From positions 1,226,501 through 1,290,500 of the forward strand of contig NZ_VISL01000001.1 of NCBI RefSeq assembly GCF_007827465.1: a stretch of 64,000 bases of DNA, read 5' to 3'. Below are positions 44,468 to 55,058 of the stretch, piece by piece. A program made the translations under genes and the position numbers. The DNA comes from Dokdonia sp. Hel_I_53. Its GTDB lineage: Bacteria; Bacteroidota; Bacteroidia; Flavobacteriales; Flavobacteriaceae. Under the pieces are notes generated by a model, which did no database searches, was not told where the DNA came from, and saw only the letters and a program-made list of their open reading frames with translations. Numbering within the stretch: position 1 is the first letter of the stretch; every line of letters starts with the position of its first letter.

Positions 44468-45565
44468 TTATTTAGTATTCTTTATGATTGCCTCTACCTC
44501 ATCTACAATGTCTTGCGTCGCATTAGGCAGTGCTAGTTTTTTTATGTTTCGTCCAAGTTTTAACCGCACTTTTTCATCATTTATAAGTCCAGTAAAAACA
44601 AGATCAAATTTTTTATCAAGTTCGTTTTCTGAAATTAGGATAGCGCCATCCTCCTTTTCTATCGCACGAGCATTTTTAGTTTGATGGTCTTCTGCAACGT
44701 TTGGTGAAGGAATAAAAAGCGTTGCTTTACCAACAATACACAACTCTGAAACACTACTTGCTCCTGCTCTCGATATTATAATATCAGCGGCAGCGTAAGC
44801 AAGATCCATTTCATTTATATAGTCCATCACACGTACAGTGTCACTTGCAAGATGCATATATGTATCTATGTACAGTTTGCCTGTTTGCCATAATACTTGA
44901 ACTCCTAGTTCCTTAAATAGCGGGAGCTGTTTACTTATTAACTCATTAATAGCTCTTGCACCTAAACTACCTCCTAAAACTAATACCACTCTATTGGCTG
45001 AAGAAAAACCATATTTGGTAAGAGCTGCAGTTCGTTTACTATCTATATCTAGAAGGTCAGATCGGACTGGATTACCTGTTTTAACAATTTTTGACGCAGG
45101 AAAATAGGTTTCCATATTGTCATATGCCACGCAGATTTTTTCTACACCCTTGCTCAATAATTTATTGGTAATACCTGCGTAAGAATTTTGCTCTTGCACT
45201 AGGGCAGGAATATTGTTCCACACGGCAGTTTTTAATAGTGGACCACTAGCAAAACCTCCCGTCCCTATAACCACATCAGGCTTAAATTTTCTAATAATTT
45301 GATGTGACTTCCAAAGGCTACTTATGAGCTTAATAGGAAACATTAAATTATCTACCGTGAGCTTTCGTTGTAATCCTGCAATCCATAAACCTTCTATATC
45401 AAATCCAGCGTTTGGAACTTTTTCCATCTCCATACGATTACTCGCCCCCACAAATAGAAACTGCGCGTCTGGATGACGCGCTTGTATTTCTTTTGCAATA
45501 GCAATAGCCGGGTAAATATGCCCGCCTGTTCCTCCTCCTGATACTATAACTTTATATGGTTTCAC
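44468..45565 (-). CDS. murG: Undecaprenyl-PP-MurNAc-pentapeptide GlcNAc transferase
   Basis: It converts lipid I to lipid II on the inner face of the membrane. The 365 residues have [16 protein letters not shown] at the N-terminus, [23 protein letters not shown] and the donor-binding [12 protein letters not shown]. It overlaps ftsW by 14 bases. Confidence 0.96.
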   Translation of the reverse strand: MKPYKVIVSGGGTGGHIYPAIAIAKEIQARHPDAQFLFVGASNRMEMEKVPNAGFDIEGLWIAGLQRKLTVDNLMFPIKLISSLWKSHQIIRKFKPDVVIGTGGFASGPLLKTAVWNNIPALVQEQNSYAGITNKLLSKGVEKICVAYDNMETYFPASKIVKTGNPVRSDLLDIDSKRTAALTKYGFSSANRVVLVLGGSLGARAINELISKQLPLFKELGVQVLWQTGKLYIDTYMHLASDTVRVMDYINEMDLAYAAADIIISRAGASSVSELCIVGKATLFIPSPNVAEDHQTKNARAIEKEDGAILISENELDKKFDLVFTGLINDEKVRLKLGRNIKKLALPNATQDIVDEVEAIIKNTK

Positions 45566-46760
45566 TTAGTACGTCTAATGGATTTAATTCATTTTCTTCT
45601 TTTTGTGGTGTAAACTTACGTTTTGCACTCACACTTAATACAATACCTATGGCAAGGCAGGTCATCCATATAGATGAACCCCCACTACTCACTAATGGTA
45701 AAGTTTGTCCCGTTACAGGAAATAATTCTACCGCAACTGCCATATTAATTAAAGCTTGAAATACAATAGGCAGTCCCACCCCTACAACAATAAGCTTGGC
45801 AAAAATTGTCTCTGCCTTATGTGCTATCACGGTTATTCGAAATAGTAATAGCATATATGCGCTAAGTAATAAACCTGCGCCCATTAATCCCCATTCTTCT
45901 ACAATAATCGCATAAATGAAATCTGATGACGATTGTGGTAAAAAATTCTTTTGTACACTTTTTCCTGGCCCTTGACCAAATAGTCCACCAGAGGCGATGG
46001 CAATTTTTGCTCTTTCTATTTGATAATCTGCATCTGCATCTACCTCATCATTAGCAAAGTTTTCAACTCTACTTATCCACGTGTCTACCCTATTAGGGAA
46101 TACTCCTGGAAAAGCTTTAACAACTAAAACAAAAAATAGTAACGCTATAAGCCCTGTCACCATAACAATACCTAAATACTTGAGCGGATATCCTCCTAGA
46201 AATACCAAGGTAACGACCATTAATGCGATGATTGCAGTTGTAGAGAAATTTGCAGGTAAAATAAGGGCTAAAACACAAGCCACTGGTAACCAAAGCGGTA
46301 CTAAAGTCTCTTTAAAAGTAACTTCTTTATCTTGAATTTTTGCTAGGTACCTCGCAACATAAACCATCAATACTACACCCGCAAAGGCAGAAGTCTGGAA
46401 ACCTATTCCTATTATGGGTATATGTATCCACCTACTTGCATTTGCGCCACCCATAGTTGTTCCTTGTGCTAGGGTCACAATAAGTAAAACGATTACAAAT
46501 GGTATTGCAATATAGGAAAGCCCCTTAAAGTAATGATACGGTATTTTATGAACCCCATAAAGCATACCAAACCCAAGGACTAAATGCATCCCGTGTTTTA
46601 CTAAAAAACCAATGGTATTCCCATCGCCTTTTGTGTAAGCTAGATTACTTGCGGCGCTGTACACTGGCATAAATGAAAACAATGCAAGCAAAGCAACAAT
46701 AGCCCAAATGGCTTTATCCCCTTGCAATCCAGCAAATATGTTCTTAAATGATGTACTCAC
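45552..46760 (-). CDS. ftsW: Septal peptidoglycan glycosyltransferase FtsW
   Basis: This SEDS-family polymerase has 402 residues and about ten membrane segments. It has the family features [35 protein letters not shown] and the late [35 protein letters not shown] loop. It works with the adjacent-cluster transpeptidase FtsI. It sits between murD (122-base gap with a palindrome) and murG. Confidence 0.95.
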   Translation of the reverse strand: MSTSFKNIFAGLQGDKAIWAIVALLALFSFMPVYSAASNLAYTKGDGNTIGFLVKHGMHLVLGFGMLYGVHKIPYHYFKGLSYIAIPFVIVLLIVTLAQGTTMGGANASRWIHIPIIGIGFQTSAFAGVVLMVYVARYLAKIQDKEVTFKETLVPLWLPVACVLALILPANFSTTAIIALMVVTLVFLGGYPLKYLGIVMVTGLIALLFFVLVVKAFPGVFPNRVDTWISRVENFANDEVDADADYQIERAKIAIASGGLFGQGPGKSVQKNFLPQSSSDFIYAIIVEEWGLMGAGLLLSAYMLLLFRITVIAHKAETIFAKLIVVGVGLPIVFQALINMAVAVELFPVTGQTLPLVSSGGSSIWMTCLAIGIVLSVSAKRKFTPQKEENELNPLDVLSETI

Positions 46761-46792
46761 AATACTTGTTATATATATTTACTAACGCTTTT

Positions 46793-46806
46793 GCTTTCGC
46801 GAAAGC
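46793..46806. repeat. Palindrome copy 16, between murD and ftsW
   Basis: GCTTTCGCGAAAGC lies 33 bases upstream of the ftsW start codon. Confidence 0.95.
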
Positions 46807-46882
46807 TTAACTCTAAAAGCTGAAGTAGCCAGTCAACATAATTACGGGGGAATGTGACTGGCTTTTCAAATCAGCCTTAACT

Positions 46883-48220
46883 TTATAGGTCTCTTACAGC
46901 TTCTTTGAACTGACGACCACGATCTTCATAATTATCAAATAAATCAAAACTTGCACACGCTGGAGACAACAAAACATTATCACCGCGCTCTGCTACTTTA
47001 TATGCAATTTTTACAGCCTCCTTCATAGAGGGTGTCTCTACAATAACATCCACCATATTGCTAAAATGACTCATCAACTTTGAGTTGTCTACCCCTAAAC
47101 AAATGATAGCCTTAACTTTCTCATTAATAAGAGGGTAGAGATCTCTATAATCATTTCCTTTATCTACCCCTCCCACAATCCATACGGTGGGTTCACTCAT
47201 ACTATCTAAAGCATAGAACGTAGCATTTACATTAGTTGCTTTACTATCGTTGATATACTGCACGTTATTAATTTTAAGAACTTGCTCTAACCTATGTTCT
47301 ACTCCTTGGAAACCTTCTAGACTCTCTCGAATTGTAGCTTTACGGATTTTAAGCAAATTTGCTACTGTAGATGCAGCCATTGCATTTTTTGTATTATGTT
47401 TTCCTCTAAGCGCTAGATTTTGAGTTGCCATGGTAAATGTGTTGTTATCTATGTTTGTAAACAAATTGTTGTTTTCTATGTAAGCTCCCTCTTTAAATGT
47501 TTGATTCATTGAAAATGGAAGTAATTTTGATTTTACTGGATGTTTTTCTAACCAGTTTACGATTACGGGATCATCTGCATCATAGATGAGATAATCTGTT
47601 TCTTTTTGATTCATCGCTATTCTGAATTTTGAGGCGATGTAGTTTTCGAATTTATTATCGTAACGGTCTAAATGATCTGGACTAATGTTTAATAAAATTG
47701 CTATATGTGGAGCAAAATCCTTAATACCGTCTAACTGGAAACTGCTTATCTCTAGCACATACGTATCAATCTCTTTCTCTAGAACCATCTTAGCAAAACT
47801 GTCACCTATATTTCCAGCGATTCCTGTATTAAGGCCTGCTTGCTGTAAAATATGCCCTGCAAGTAGTGTTGTAGTGGTTTTACCATTACTTCCAGTAATA
47901 CCTATGATAGTAGCATCTGTAAACTGCGCCGCAAACTCTATTTCTGAAACAACCAGAATGCCCTTTTCAAGAAGCTGTTTTACGATAGGTGCCGTATCAG
48001 GAATGCCCGGGCTTTTCATCACAACAGCTGCATTTAAAATTTTAGCTTCTGTGTGTCCATTTTCTTCCCAATCAAAATTATACTGATTTAAAACAGATTT
48101 ATACTTAGCTTTTATTTCCCCAAAGTCAGAAACAAAAACCTCATAGCCTTTAGCATGAGCTAATATGGCCGTACCAACACCGCTTTCTCCCGCTCCTAAT
48201 ATGACAAGTCTTTTTTTCAT
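46883..48220 (-). CDS. murD: UDP-N-acetylmuramoyl-L-alanine--D-glutamate ligase
   Basis: It adds D-Glu to the muropeptide precursor. The 445 residues have an N-terminal ILGAGESGVGTA, the P-loop GITGSNGKTTTTLLAG (about 108), NISPDHLDRYDN, NDSKATN and the closing LLSPACASFDLFDNYEDRGRQF. It follows mraY after 21 bases that carry a palindrome copy. Confidence 0.96.
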   Translation of the reverse strand: MKKRLVILGAGESGVGTAILAHAKGYEVFVSDFGEIKAKYKSVLNQYNFDWEENGHTEAKILNAAVVMKSPGIPDTAPIVKQLLEKGILVVSEIEFAAQFTDATIIGITGSNGKTTTTLLAGHILQQAGLNTGIAGNIGDSFAKMVLEKEIDTYVLEISSFQLDGIKDFAPHIAILLNISPDHLDRYDNKFENYIASKFRIAMNQKETDYLIYDADDPVIVNWLEKHPVKSKLLPFSMNQTFKEGAYIENNNLFTNIDNNTFTMATQNLALRGKHNTKNAMAASTVANLLKIRKATIRESLEGFQGVEHRLEQVLKINNVQYINDSKATNVNATFYALDSMSEPTVWIVGGVDKGNDYRDLYPLINEKVKAIICLGVDNSKLMSHFSNMVDVIVETPSMKEAVKIAYKVAERGDNVLLSPACASFDLFDNYEDRGRQFKEAVRDL

Positions 48221-48224
48221 TTTT

Positions 48225-48238
48225 GCTTTCGCGAAAGC
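48225..48238. repeat. Palindrome copy 17, filling the mraY-murD junction
   Basis: GCTTTCGCGAAAGC takes up 14 of the 21 bases between the mraY stop and the murD start, so it covers the murD ribosome-binding region. Confidence 0.95.
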
Positions 48239-48241
48239 GAA

Positions 48242-49480
48242 TTATCTAATTTTTAATGTTATAATTGACAGGACCGCAAGTAAAATACCTACAATCCAAA
48301 ATCTGGTGACGATCTTACTCTCGTGGACTCCTTTTTTTTGGTAATGATGATGGAGAGGTGACATCAAAAAAATACGTCTACCTTCTCCTGTTTTCTTTTT
48401 GGTATATTTAAAATATCCTACTTGCATGATCACAGATAAATTCTCCATTAAAAAAATTCCACATAAAATAGGAATAAGCCACTCTTTACGAGTAGCAATT
48501 GCCAAAACAGCGATAATACCGCCGATAGTTAGACTACCCGTATCTCCCATAAAAACTTGCGCTGGATAGGCATTATACCACAAAAACCCAATTAGAGCCC
48601 CCACAAAGGCTGCAATAAATATGAGCATCTCTCCCGTACCAGGTATATACATTACATTGAGATAATCACTAAAAATGATATTACCTGAAACAAAAGCAAA
48701 GATTCCAAGCGTAAGTACAATTATCGCACTTGTTCCCGCAGCTAGACCATCAATACCGTCTGTAAGGTTTGCCCCATTAGATACTGCAGTTATAATAATT
48801 ATTACAATAGGTATAAATAGCAACCAGGCATAATCTTTCCAGTCTTCATTAATGGCAGTAACAATAGCCTCATAGTCAAACTCATTGTTCTTTGTAAATG
48901 GCAGTGTGGTTTTTAAACTTTTTACTCCCTTAGTGAATTTATCACTACGCTTTTCTTGAGTTATTTCTACTTTTTCTGATCCTTTGTAACTTTTTATTTC
49001 CTCCCTAACTGTAATGTCAGAATGAAAAAACATGGTTGTACCCACAATAATTCCAAGTCCTACTTGCCCTATAATTTTATATTTACCAGAAAGACCTTCT
49101 TTGTTCTTTTCCATTTTCTTTTTATAATCATCAATAAAACCGATGATTCCCATCCATACTGTTGTAATTATGAGAAGTACGATGTAGATGTTATCAAGAT
49201 TTGCAAAAAGGATCACAGGGATTAAAGTAGAGGCTATAATTATGAGACCTCCCATTGTCGGAGTTCCAGCCTTTTCTGCTTGCCCATCAAGCCCCAAGTC
49301 TCTTATTTGTTCTCCCATTTGCTTACGCTGTAAGAACTTAATAATACGCTCTCCGTAAACTGTAGATAATGTAAGGGAAAGCAATATTGCGAGGGCAGCT
49401 CTAAACGTACTAAACTGAAATAAGCCTGCACCAGGTACATTATAAGCTTCGTCTAACCATTGAAATAGATGATACAGCAT
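48242..49480 (-). CDS. mraY: Phospho-MurNAc-pentapeptide transferase
   Basis: It makes lipid I from undecaprenyl phosphate. The 412 residues exceed the usual 360 because of an extra charged loop (about 150-215, between the FFHSDITV segment and [10 protein letters not shown]), as seen in other Bacteroidetes. Motifs: [35 protein letters not shown] and [10 protein letters not shown]. Its start overlaps the last base of murE. Confidence 0.95.
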   Translation of the reverse strand: MLYHLFQWLDEAYNVPGAGLFQFSTFRAALAILLSLTLSTVYGERIIKFLQRKQMGEQIRDLGLDGQAEKAGTPTMGGLIIIASTLIPVILFANLDNIYIVLLIITTVWMGIIGFIDDYKKKMEKNKEGLSGKYKIIGQVGLGIIVGTTMFFHSDITVREEIKSYKGSEKVEITQEKRSDKFTKGVKSLKTTLPFTKNNEFDYEAIVTAINEDWKDYAWLLFIPIVIIIITAVSNGANLTDGIDGLAAGTSAIIVLTLGIFAFVSGNIIFSDYLNVMYIPGTGEMLIFIAAFVGALIGFLWYNAYPAQVFMGDTGSLTIGGIIAVLAIATRKEWLIPILCGIFLMENLSVIMQVGYFKYTKKKTGEGRRIFLMSPLHHHYQKKGVHESKIVTRFWIVGILLAVLSIITLKIR

Positions 49481-50943
49481 TATTTATCTAGTGTTTTTAA
49501 AGTTTCTTGTACGATTTTAAAGTCATCAAAATCAAAGCGCTCTCCATTGATTTCTTGATAATTCTCATGACCCTTCCCTGCTATAAGTATAATATCTCCA
49601 GAATTTGCTAATTGACAAGCTGTTTTTATAGCCTGCCTTCTATCCGTTATCGTAAGAATTTTTTTATAATTATGAGGTGCTACTCCATTTTCGATCTCCG
49701 CAATAATAGTTTCTGGCTTTTCTGTGCGGGGATTATCACTGGTTATTATAGTTTTTGTGCTTAAGCTACTAGCTATGTGCCCCATTTTAGGGCGTTTAGC
49801 CTTATCACGATCTCCACCAGCTCCAATAATTGTAATTAAAGATTCATTTTTTGTTCTGATATCATTGATTGTTTCTAATACATTTTTAAGAGCATCTGGA
49901 GTATGCGCATAATCAACGACGGCAGTAATATTTTGAGGAGAAACTATACATTGAAATCTACCTGAAACACTTTCTAACTCACTTAAAAGTTGTAATGCTT
50001 CAATCTGAGTTAATCCGAGCAACTCTGCCGTACCGTAGATTGCTAATAAATTATATGCATTAAAAGCACCTATAAGCTTTGTCCAAACTTCTTGGTCTTG
50101 GATTTTGAGTAAAAGACCTGAAAGTTGATTTTCTAGAATTTGCGCACGATAATCTGCATAAGATTTTAGAGCATAGGTGATTTTTCTGGCCTTTGTGTTT
50201 TGCAACATCACGAGTCCATTTTTGTCATCTATATTCACCAAGGCAAAAGCAGTCTTGGGCAGCTCATCAAAAAATTTCTTTTTTACATCTCTATACTCTG
50301 CAAAAGAACTGTGATAATCTAAGTGATCGTGCGATAGATTTGTAAATATTCCTCCCTCAAAATGCAATCCTTCTGTACGTTTCTGGTCGATACCGTGAGA
50401 ACTCACTTCCATAAAACAAAATTCTACACCCACTTCTGACATTTTTGCCAAATATTTATTAATCGTTAGGCTATCAGGTGTTGTATGCGTTGCTTTATAT
50501 TCATCCTTATCAACAATAATTTTTACAGTCGATAATAATCCTGTTTTATAACCTGCTTTTGTAAACAGTTGATACAAAAGACTTGCTATTGTGGTCTTAC
50601 CATTTGTGCCTGTAATTCCTATAAGTTTCAGATTAGCTGATGGATTTCCATAAAAATTTGAAGCCATCGTAGCAAGTGCACTCGCGCTATTTAGAACCTG
50701 AACGTATGTGACACCGTTAACTATTTTCGAAGGTAACTTTTCACAAATGATAGCAATAGCCCCTTGATCTACTGCTTTATCTATAAATACATGACCATCA
50801 CTTTGAGTTCCTTTTATAGCAACAAATACATCATTGAGTCCCACTTCACGAGAATCAAAATGCATATCTGTAACAGCAATATCCGTAGTTCCTACTACAG
50901 ACTCGAGGGTCACTTTATATAAAATATCCTTCAGTACGATCAC
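49480..50943 (-). CDS. murE: UDP-MurNAc-tripeptide synthetase (meso-DAP adding)
   Basis: The 487 residues contain the P-loop [13 protein letters not shown] and the substrate-selecting DNPRTE motif near residue 405. DNPRxE indicates meso-diaminopimelate as third residue rather than Lys, matching a Gram-negative wall. It overlaps ftsI by 4 bases (ATGA type). Confidence 0.96.
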   Translation of the reverse strand: MIVLKDILYKVTLESVVGTTDIAVTDMHFDSREVGLNDVFVAIKGTQSDGHVFIDKAVDQGAIAIICEKLPSKIVNGVTYVQVLNSASALATMASNFYGNPSANLKLIGITGTNGKTTIASLLYQLFTKAGYKTGLLSTVKIIVDKDEYKATHTTPDSLTINKYLAKMSEVGVEFCFMEVSSHGIDQKRTEGLHFEGGIFTNLSHDHLDYHSSFAEYRDVKKKFFDELPKTAFALVNIDDKNGLVMLQNTKARKITYALKSYADYRAQILENQLSGLLLKIQDQEVWTKLIGAFNAYNLLAIYGTAELLGLTQIEALQLLSELESVSGRFQCIVSPQNITAVVDYAHTPDALKNVLETINDIRTKNESLITIIGAGGDRDKAKRPKMGHIASSLSTKTIITSDNPRTEKPETIIAEIENGVAPHNYKKILTITDRRQAIKTACQLANSGDIILIAGKGHENYQEINGERFDFDDFKIVQETLKTLDK

Positions 50944-52931
50944 GATAATTCTAAGGTTATAGGTTTGTTTTTTTCTAGTTTTAATCCAGGTTTTAGAGAT
51001 TGGCTTTTCACTTTCCCGCTTCCGCGAAAGCGTACACTGAGCCCTAAGTTTTCTAACAAGGAGACTGCATCCATACCTGACATTCCTTTTACATCTGGAA
51101 TTGTTTCAAAGCCCTTATTAACATTTGCATAGTAGCGCTGGTAATCATTCTCGACAACTGTTGAACTTTTCATAGGAAGTGCTAGCTCGTCAACTACCGG
51201 AGTATCTGAATAAATTTTTTGAGCTATCTCTTTAAAAACCGGAGCAGCAACTATATTACCGTAATAGCCTAATTCTTTTTTAGGCTTATGCACCACAACA
51301 ATGCAAGAATACTTTGGATTATCTGCCGGAAAATACCCTGCAAAAGAAGAGATATATCTACCTGGTTCAATCCAGTATTCTACCTGACAAGTTCCTGTCT
51401 TTCCAGCCATTGAAAATTCTGGACTATAAATATTGCTTGCCGTTCCATGTTCTACAGTATTCTTCATCATTTGCTTTACAGCACCTATGGTTTCTTGCGA
51501 TGCAATTCGGGAGTTAAGTACTTCCTTATCAAAACGCTCTATACTACGATCCCATTCCTTAACCTCTTTAATAAAACGAGGTTTCACCATCTCACCATTA
51601 TTAGCCACTGCATTGTAGAAAGTGAGGGTCTGCAATGGTGTGAGCTGAACTCCATACCCAAAAGCCATCCACGGCAATGTAGTACCGTACCAATTATCAT
51701 CGCCTGGGTAAGGAAACTTTGGAACACCTTCTCCTTTTATTTCCAATCCCAGCTTTTCGTTGAGACCCATATTAAAAAGCCTCTTTAAAAATTGCTCTGG
51801 ATTATCTTTATAACTTTCGTTAATCATTTTGGCGAAAGCTGTATTACTACTAAGCTCAAATGCTTTTGAAGCCGTAATTTTACCGTAGCCACCCCATTTT
51901 GAGTCATAAACAGTACGATCATAAAATTTCACACGACCATTTTCTGTATCGAGTACGGTACTAGAATCTATGACCTTATCTTCAAGCGCAGCGACCATAG
52001 ACATCAGCTTAAATGTTGACCCTGGCTCGTGAGATTCACCTACTGCATAATTAAGCCTCTCATAATATTTTCCCGCTGATGTACGCCCTAGATTTGAGAT
52101 AGCTTTAATTTCACCAGTCCCAGTCTCCATTACCACTACACTACCGTGATCTGCCTCAAACTTTTGTAGACTACTCAATAATGCGTTATGTGCGACATCT
52201 TGAATATTTACATCTATAGTAGAAATTACATCGTAGCCATCGCGAGGGTCTACAGCATTACCTACGCCTATAGGCTTCCATTCTCCATTTGCGATTTTTT
52301 GTTTAAGACGACGCCCTTCCTTCCCTCTTAAATAAGAACCATAGGCACCCTCTAAACCAACTCGAGTATAGTAACCACTATCATCCTGACGCTCATAACC
52401 TACCGTACGCTCTGCCATTTTTTCTAATGGATGCTCGCGCTCTGTATGTTCCTCTACGATCACACCACCTCTGTATTGACCCTTATTAAAAAGTGGTAAT
52501 GCTTTTAATTTTATATAATCTGCATACCCTAACTTTCGAGCTATGAATAAATATCTATTTTTTGTTGACCTAGCTTTACGAAGTCTGTTTTCATAATATG
52601 CAGGTGTTTTACCTAACATTTTTGAAAGGCCCTTAGAAAGACCCACAATATGCTCATTAAAATCTTCATTTGAAGGGGAAATGGCATCCCATCGTATATC
52701 ATATTTAATTTGAGAAGTAGCAAGTAAACTCCCGTCTTCTGCATAAAGATTCCCTCTTGTTGCGGGAATAATATCCATTTTTTCTGTGCTCTTTACCGCC
52801 ATCTCGCGATACTTATCACCTTGAAAAATTTGTATTGCTACAAGCTTATACCCAACAATAATCGCCAGGATGAACATACATCCTGCGACAAAATATAAAC
52901 GATTCAATATGTCTTTTTCTCTTGCTGCCAC
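50940..52931 (-). CDS. ftsI: Septal transpeptidase FtsI / PBP3 with PASTA domain
   Basis: This 663-residue class B penicillin-binding protein has an N-terminal membrane helix (FVAGCMFILAIIVGYKLVAI), a dimerisation/pedestal domain, and a transpeptidase with SxxK (GSTFKLMS), SxN (SSNTAFAK) and KTG (AGKTGTCQ). A C-terminal PASTA domain begins near GFETIPDVKGMSGMDAV. A one-mismatch palindrome in the PASTA part encodes RFRGS. It lies 6 bases after the FtsL-like gene. Confidence 0.95.
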   Translation of the reverse strand: MAAREKDILNRLYFVAGCMFILAIIVGYKLVAIQIFQGDKYREMAVKSTEKMDIIPATRGNLYAEDGSLLATSQIKYDIRWDAISPSNEDFNEHIVGLSKGLSKMLGKTPAYYENRLRKARSTKNRYLFIARKLGYADYIKLKALPLFNKGQYRGGVIVEEHTEREHPLEKMAERTVGYERQDDSGYYTRVGLEGAYGSYLRGKEGRRLKQKIANGEWKPIGVGNAVDPRDGYDVISTIDVNIQDVAHNALLSSLQKFEADHGSVVVMETGTGEIKAISNLGRTSAGKYYERLNYAVGESHEPGSTFKLMSMVAALEDKVIDSSTVLDTENGRVKFYDRTVYDSKWGGYGKITASKAFELSSNTAFAKMINESYKDNPEQFLKRLFNMGLNEKLGLEIKGEGVPKFPYPGDDNWYGTTLPWMAFGYGVQLTPLQTLTFYNAVANNGEMVKPRFIKEVKEWDRSIERFDKEVLNSRIASQETIGAVKQMMKNTVEHGTASNIYSPEFSMAGKTGTCQVEYWIEPGRYISSFAGYFPADNPKYSCIVVVHKPKKELGYYGNIVAAPVFKEIAQKIYSDTPVVDELALPMKSSTVVENDYQRYYANVNKGFETIPDVKGMSGMDAVSLLENLGLSVRFRGSGKVKSQSLKPGLKLEKNKPITLELS
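51018..51031. repeat. Palindrome copy 18, one mismatch, inside ftsI
   Basis: GCTTCCGCGAAAGC is read on the minus strand as RFRGS in the PASTA domain, about 30 residues from the end. Confidence 0.8.
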
Positions 52932-52937
52932 GAGTGG

Positions 52938-53261
52938 TTATCTACTTTTTATTGATCTCACCTTTATCTTTCTTGGCGGTATATCTGCTGGTTTTATGCC
53001 TCGTCCTTTTAAAGACCTTGCTACACTGCTATTTGTTTTCAACTTCCATAAATTCACTCTTGCATCAACACTCTCACTTCTTAACTCAGCAACCTGCTCC
53101 TTTAGGCGAGCTATCTCGTATACTTTTTGATCTGCCTTGTGAGAGCTAGCAATCATCACAAGCGCCAGTACTGAGAGAAAAATGATCATACGCCAGTTCT
53201 TTACAGAGTCTTCATCTACTAGAAATTTTCCTTTAAGAATATTATTAATATTTGATTTCAT
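52938..53261 (-). CDS. FtsL-like divisome protein
   Basis: This 107-residue bitopic protein has a cytoplasmic start, one membrane helix (MIIFLSVLALVMIASS), and a short coiled-coil-like stretch (VYEIARLKEQVAELRSESVD). That is the plan of FtsL. It sits between rsmH and ftsI, the conserved ftsL position. Sequence identity to classical FtsL is low, so the name rests on topology and location. Confidence 0.87.
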   Translation of the reverse strand: MKSNINNILKGKFLVDEDSVKNWRMIIFLSVLALVMIASSHKADQKVYEIARLKEQVAELRSESVDARVNLWKLKTNSSVARSLKGRGIKPADIPPRKIKVRSIKSR

Positions 53262-53305
53262 TTCTCTTTATTAGGGGATTAGAAAATGGTTTAGCCGTAA
53301 GAAAA

Positions 53306-54202
53306 CTATATCTTTTCTGCTATTCTTAATTTTGCACTTCTAGCTCTATTATTAACTTTTATTTCATCTTTAGAAGGAATGATAAGCTTACCCACTTTTT
53401 TAAACGGCACTTCAAAATTCCCGTACATATCTTTTTCAGGTTCACCCTCAAACATTCCGTTACGGATATATCTTTTTACTAATCTATCTTCTAATGAGTG
53501 ATAGCTAATTAAACTTATACGACCTCCGCTTTCTAACAACTGCTCAGTTTGCAGTAAAAATTCTTTTAATACCTCTATTTCTTGGTTTACTTCAATACGT
53601 ATGGCTTGATAAATCTGAGCAAGAATTTTATGTGCTTTATGGTTTGGCAGAAAAGCGGCTAGCGTTTTTTTTAGTTGCTCACTAGTTTGTATGTGACTCA
53701 CTTGCCTAGCCTGCATAATAGCACTCGCTAGTTTTGGCGCATTGCGTAGTTCTCCATATTGATAAAACACTTGTTTGAGCTGACCTTCCTCATAATCGTT
53801 AATAACATTATATGCAGAGAGCACATCCTTCTGATTCATTCGCATATCCAAGTTACTTTCAAAACGAGTTGAAAATCCTCTTTCTGCCACATCAAATTGA
53901 TGTGAACTCACTCCAAAATCACCTAAAATCCCATCTACTTTTTTAATTCCGTGAAAACGCATAAAGCGCTTGATATACCTAAAATTTTCAGGAATGAGAG
54001 TAAAGCGTTCATCATTCAAATCATTACGTACTGCGTCTGGATCTTGATCAAAAGCAAAGAGCCTTCCCTCCTCATTAAGCCTACTCAATATTTCTTTAGA
54101 GTGCCCACCACCCCCAAACGTAACATCTACATAAACCCCATTAGGCTTTACATCCAGACCATCAACGGTCTCTTTTAATAAAACTGGATTATGATAATTC
54201 AT
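53306..54202 (-). CDS. rsmH: 16S rRNA (cytosine-1402-N4) methyltransferase
   Basis: It methylates C1402 of 16S rRNA in the ribosomal P site. The 298 residues have the family start YHNPVLLKETVDGL, the SAM motif VDVTFGGGGHSKEIL, GILGDFGVSSHQFD and the closing ISYHSLEDRLVKRYI. It overlaps mraZ by 14 bases. Confidence 0.95.
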   Translation of the reverse strand: MNYHNPVLLKETVDGLDVKPNGVYVDVTFGGGGHSKEILSRLNEEGRLFAFDQDPDAVRNDLNDERFTLIPENFRYIKRFMRFHGIKKVDGILGDFGVSSHQFDVAERGFSTRFESNLDMRMNQKDVLSAYNVINDYEEGQLKQVFYQYGELRNAPKLASAIMQARQVSHIQTSEQLKKTLAAFLPNHKAHKILAQIYQAIRIEVNQEIEVLKEFLLQTEQLLESGGRISLISYHSLEDRLVKRYIRNGMFEGEPEKDMYGNFEVPFKKVGKLIIPSKDEIKVNNRARSAKLRIAEKI

Positions 54203-54659
54203 CTGGTATATCGCTATCTCCCATAACCTCTTCAGCTAGATCTGCAAAGTCTACCGCTGCCTCATCTATGGCTTTTTCATATAAATCTTTATCCCAAATC
54301 TCGAGAATATTGAAAGCTGCATTTACTACGATCATCTTCTCTAGACCCGCAAAAGACGAAAGGTCTTTTGAAACTAAAATCCTACCCGTACTATCGACAT
54401 CTACAGGTTTAACCCCAGCATTAAAACGACGTATAAATTCATCATTTTTCTTATTGAAACGATTAAGCCTATTTACTTTTGCGCTAAGTGTATTCCACTC
54501 TGCTATAGGGTACAATTCAAGACACTTTTGAAACACAGCACGCTTTAACACAAACCCGTCTTGAAGAATAGGGGCCAACTGTTTTTTGAACGCTCCCGGT
54601 AGCATAAGCCTACCTTTAGCATCAATTTTACATTCATATGTTCCAATGAGATTAAGCAC
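54189..54659 (-). CDS. mraZ: Transcriptional regulator MraZ
   Basis: It is the first gene of the dcw cluster. MraZ is a ring-forming AbrB-fold DNA-binding protein that represses its own operon. The 156 residues contain two SpoVT/AbrB-like halves, GTYECKIDAKGRLMLPGAFKKQL and VDSTGRILVSKDL, each with the DxxGR motif. The start is GTG (54659), the first codon of the conserved MLNLIGTYECK; no in-frame ATG is nearby. Three GTGGT repeats at 10-bp steps lie 50-74 bases upstream. Confidence 0.94.
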   Translation of the reverse strand: MLNLIGTYECKIDAKGRLMLPGAFKKQLAPILQDGFVLKRAVFQKCLELYPIAEWNTLSAKVNRLNRFNKKNDEFIRRFNAGVKPVDVDSTGRILVSKDLSSFAGLEKMIVVNAAFNILEIWDKDLYEKAIDEAAVDFADLAEEVMGDSDIPDELS

Positions 54660-54689
54660 TTAGAATTGATTAGTTTATTTTGTTTAACT

Positions 54690-54697
54690 CAAATATA
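54690..54697 (-). promoter_or_regulatory. -7 box of the dcw cluster (mraZ promoter)
   Basis: TATATTTG on the minus strand lies 12 bases downstream of the first GTGGT repeat. The -33 region falls within the repeats, so MraZ binding would block RNA polymerase. Confidence 0.65.
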
Positions 54698-54708
54698 GGA
54701 CAAATATT

Positions 54709-54733
54709 ACCACATATTACCACATTTTACCAC
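54709..54733 (-). promoter_or_regulatory. MraZ operator: three GTGGT repeats with 10-bp spacing
   Basis: On the minus strand GTGGT-AAAAT-GTGGT-AATAT-GTGGT, with units at 54733, 54723 and 54713. This is the layout (5-base boxes, 5-base spacers) of known MraZ boxes (TGGGN in E. coli). A further GGGGT box lies at 54752-54748. Confidence 0.75.
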
Positions 54734-55025
54734 TTTGTTAATAAGTTACCCCACTTACAAGCGGTTATTAACAACATTTTGGGCTTTTGCTTTAACGAAG
54801 GTGATATGGAAGACCTACTCGTACGCGTTTATCGTCCATCAATTCGGAAAAAACTATTCATTTACCCATAAGATAGTAGTAGATAACTAATTGATCAGAA
54901 AGCACATTACTTAGGTATGAAAAAATACAAAACGCTTTTAATCAATTAAATATAGTCTGAAATACATGGCTTATTTTAATATGAATAGCATTTGGAAAAA
55001 AAATTTACAATCTATCTTAAATAGC

Positions 55026-55033
55026 TATATTTG
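55026..55033 (+). promoter_or_regulatory. -7 box of the alpha/beta hydrolase gene
   Basis: TATATTTG matches TAnnTTTG. TTT rather than TTG stands 19 bases upstream. The ATG is 26 bases downstream. Confidence 0.55.
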
Positions 55034-55058
55034 CTAGAACTGACGTCTAACCAACTCT

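Larger units (their letters stand above)
54660..55058. other. Divergent regulatory region of the dcw cluster and the hydrolase gene
   Basis: This 399-base region holds the MraZ repeats (54709-54733), a TATATTTG box facing mraZ (54690-54697) and a TATATTTG box facing the hydrolase (55026-55033). A 63-codon frame at 54680-54871 overlaps the operator and is not called. Confidence 0.6.

Noticed and set aside
54680..54871. 63-codon plus-strand frame upstream of mraZ
   Set aside because: It overlaps the GTGGT repeats and promoter of the dcw cluster; it has no ribosome-binding or compositional support.
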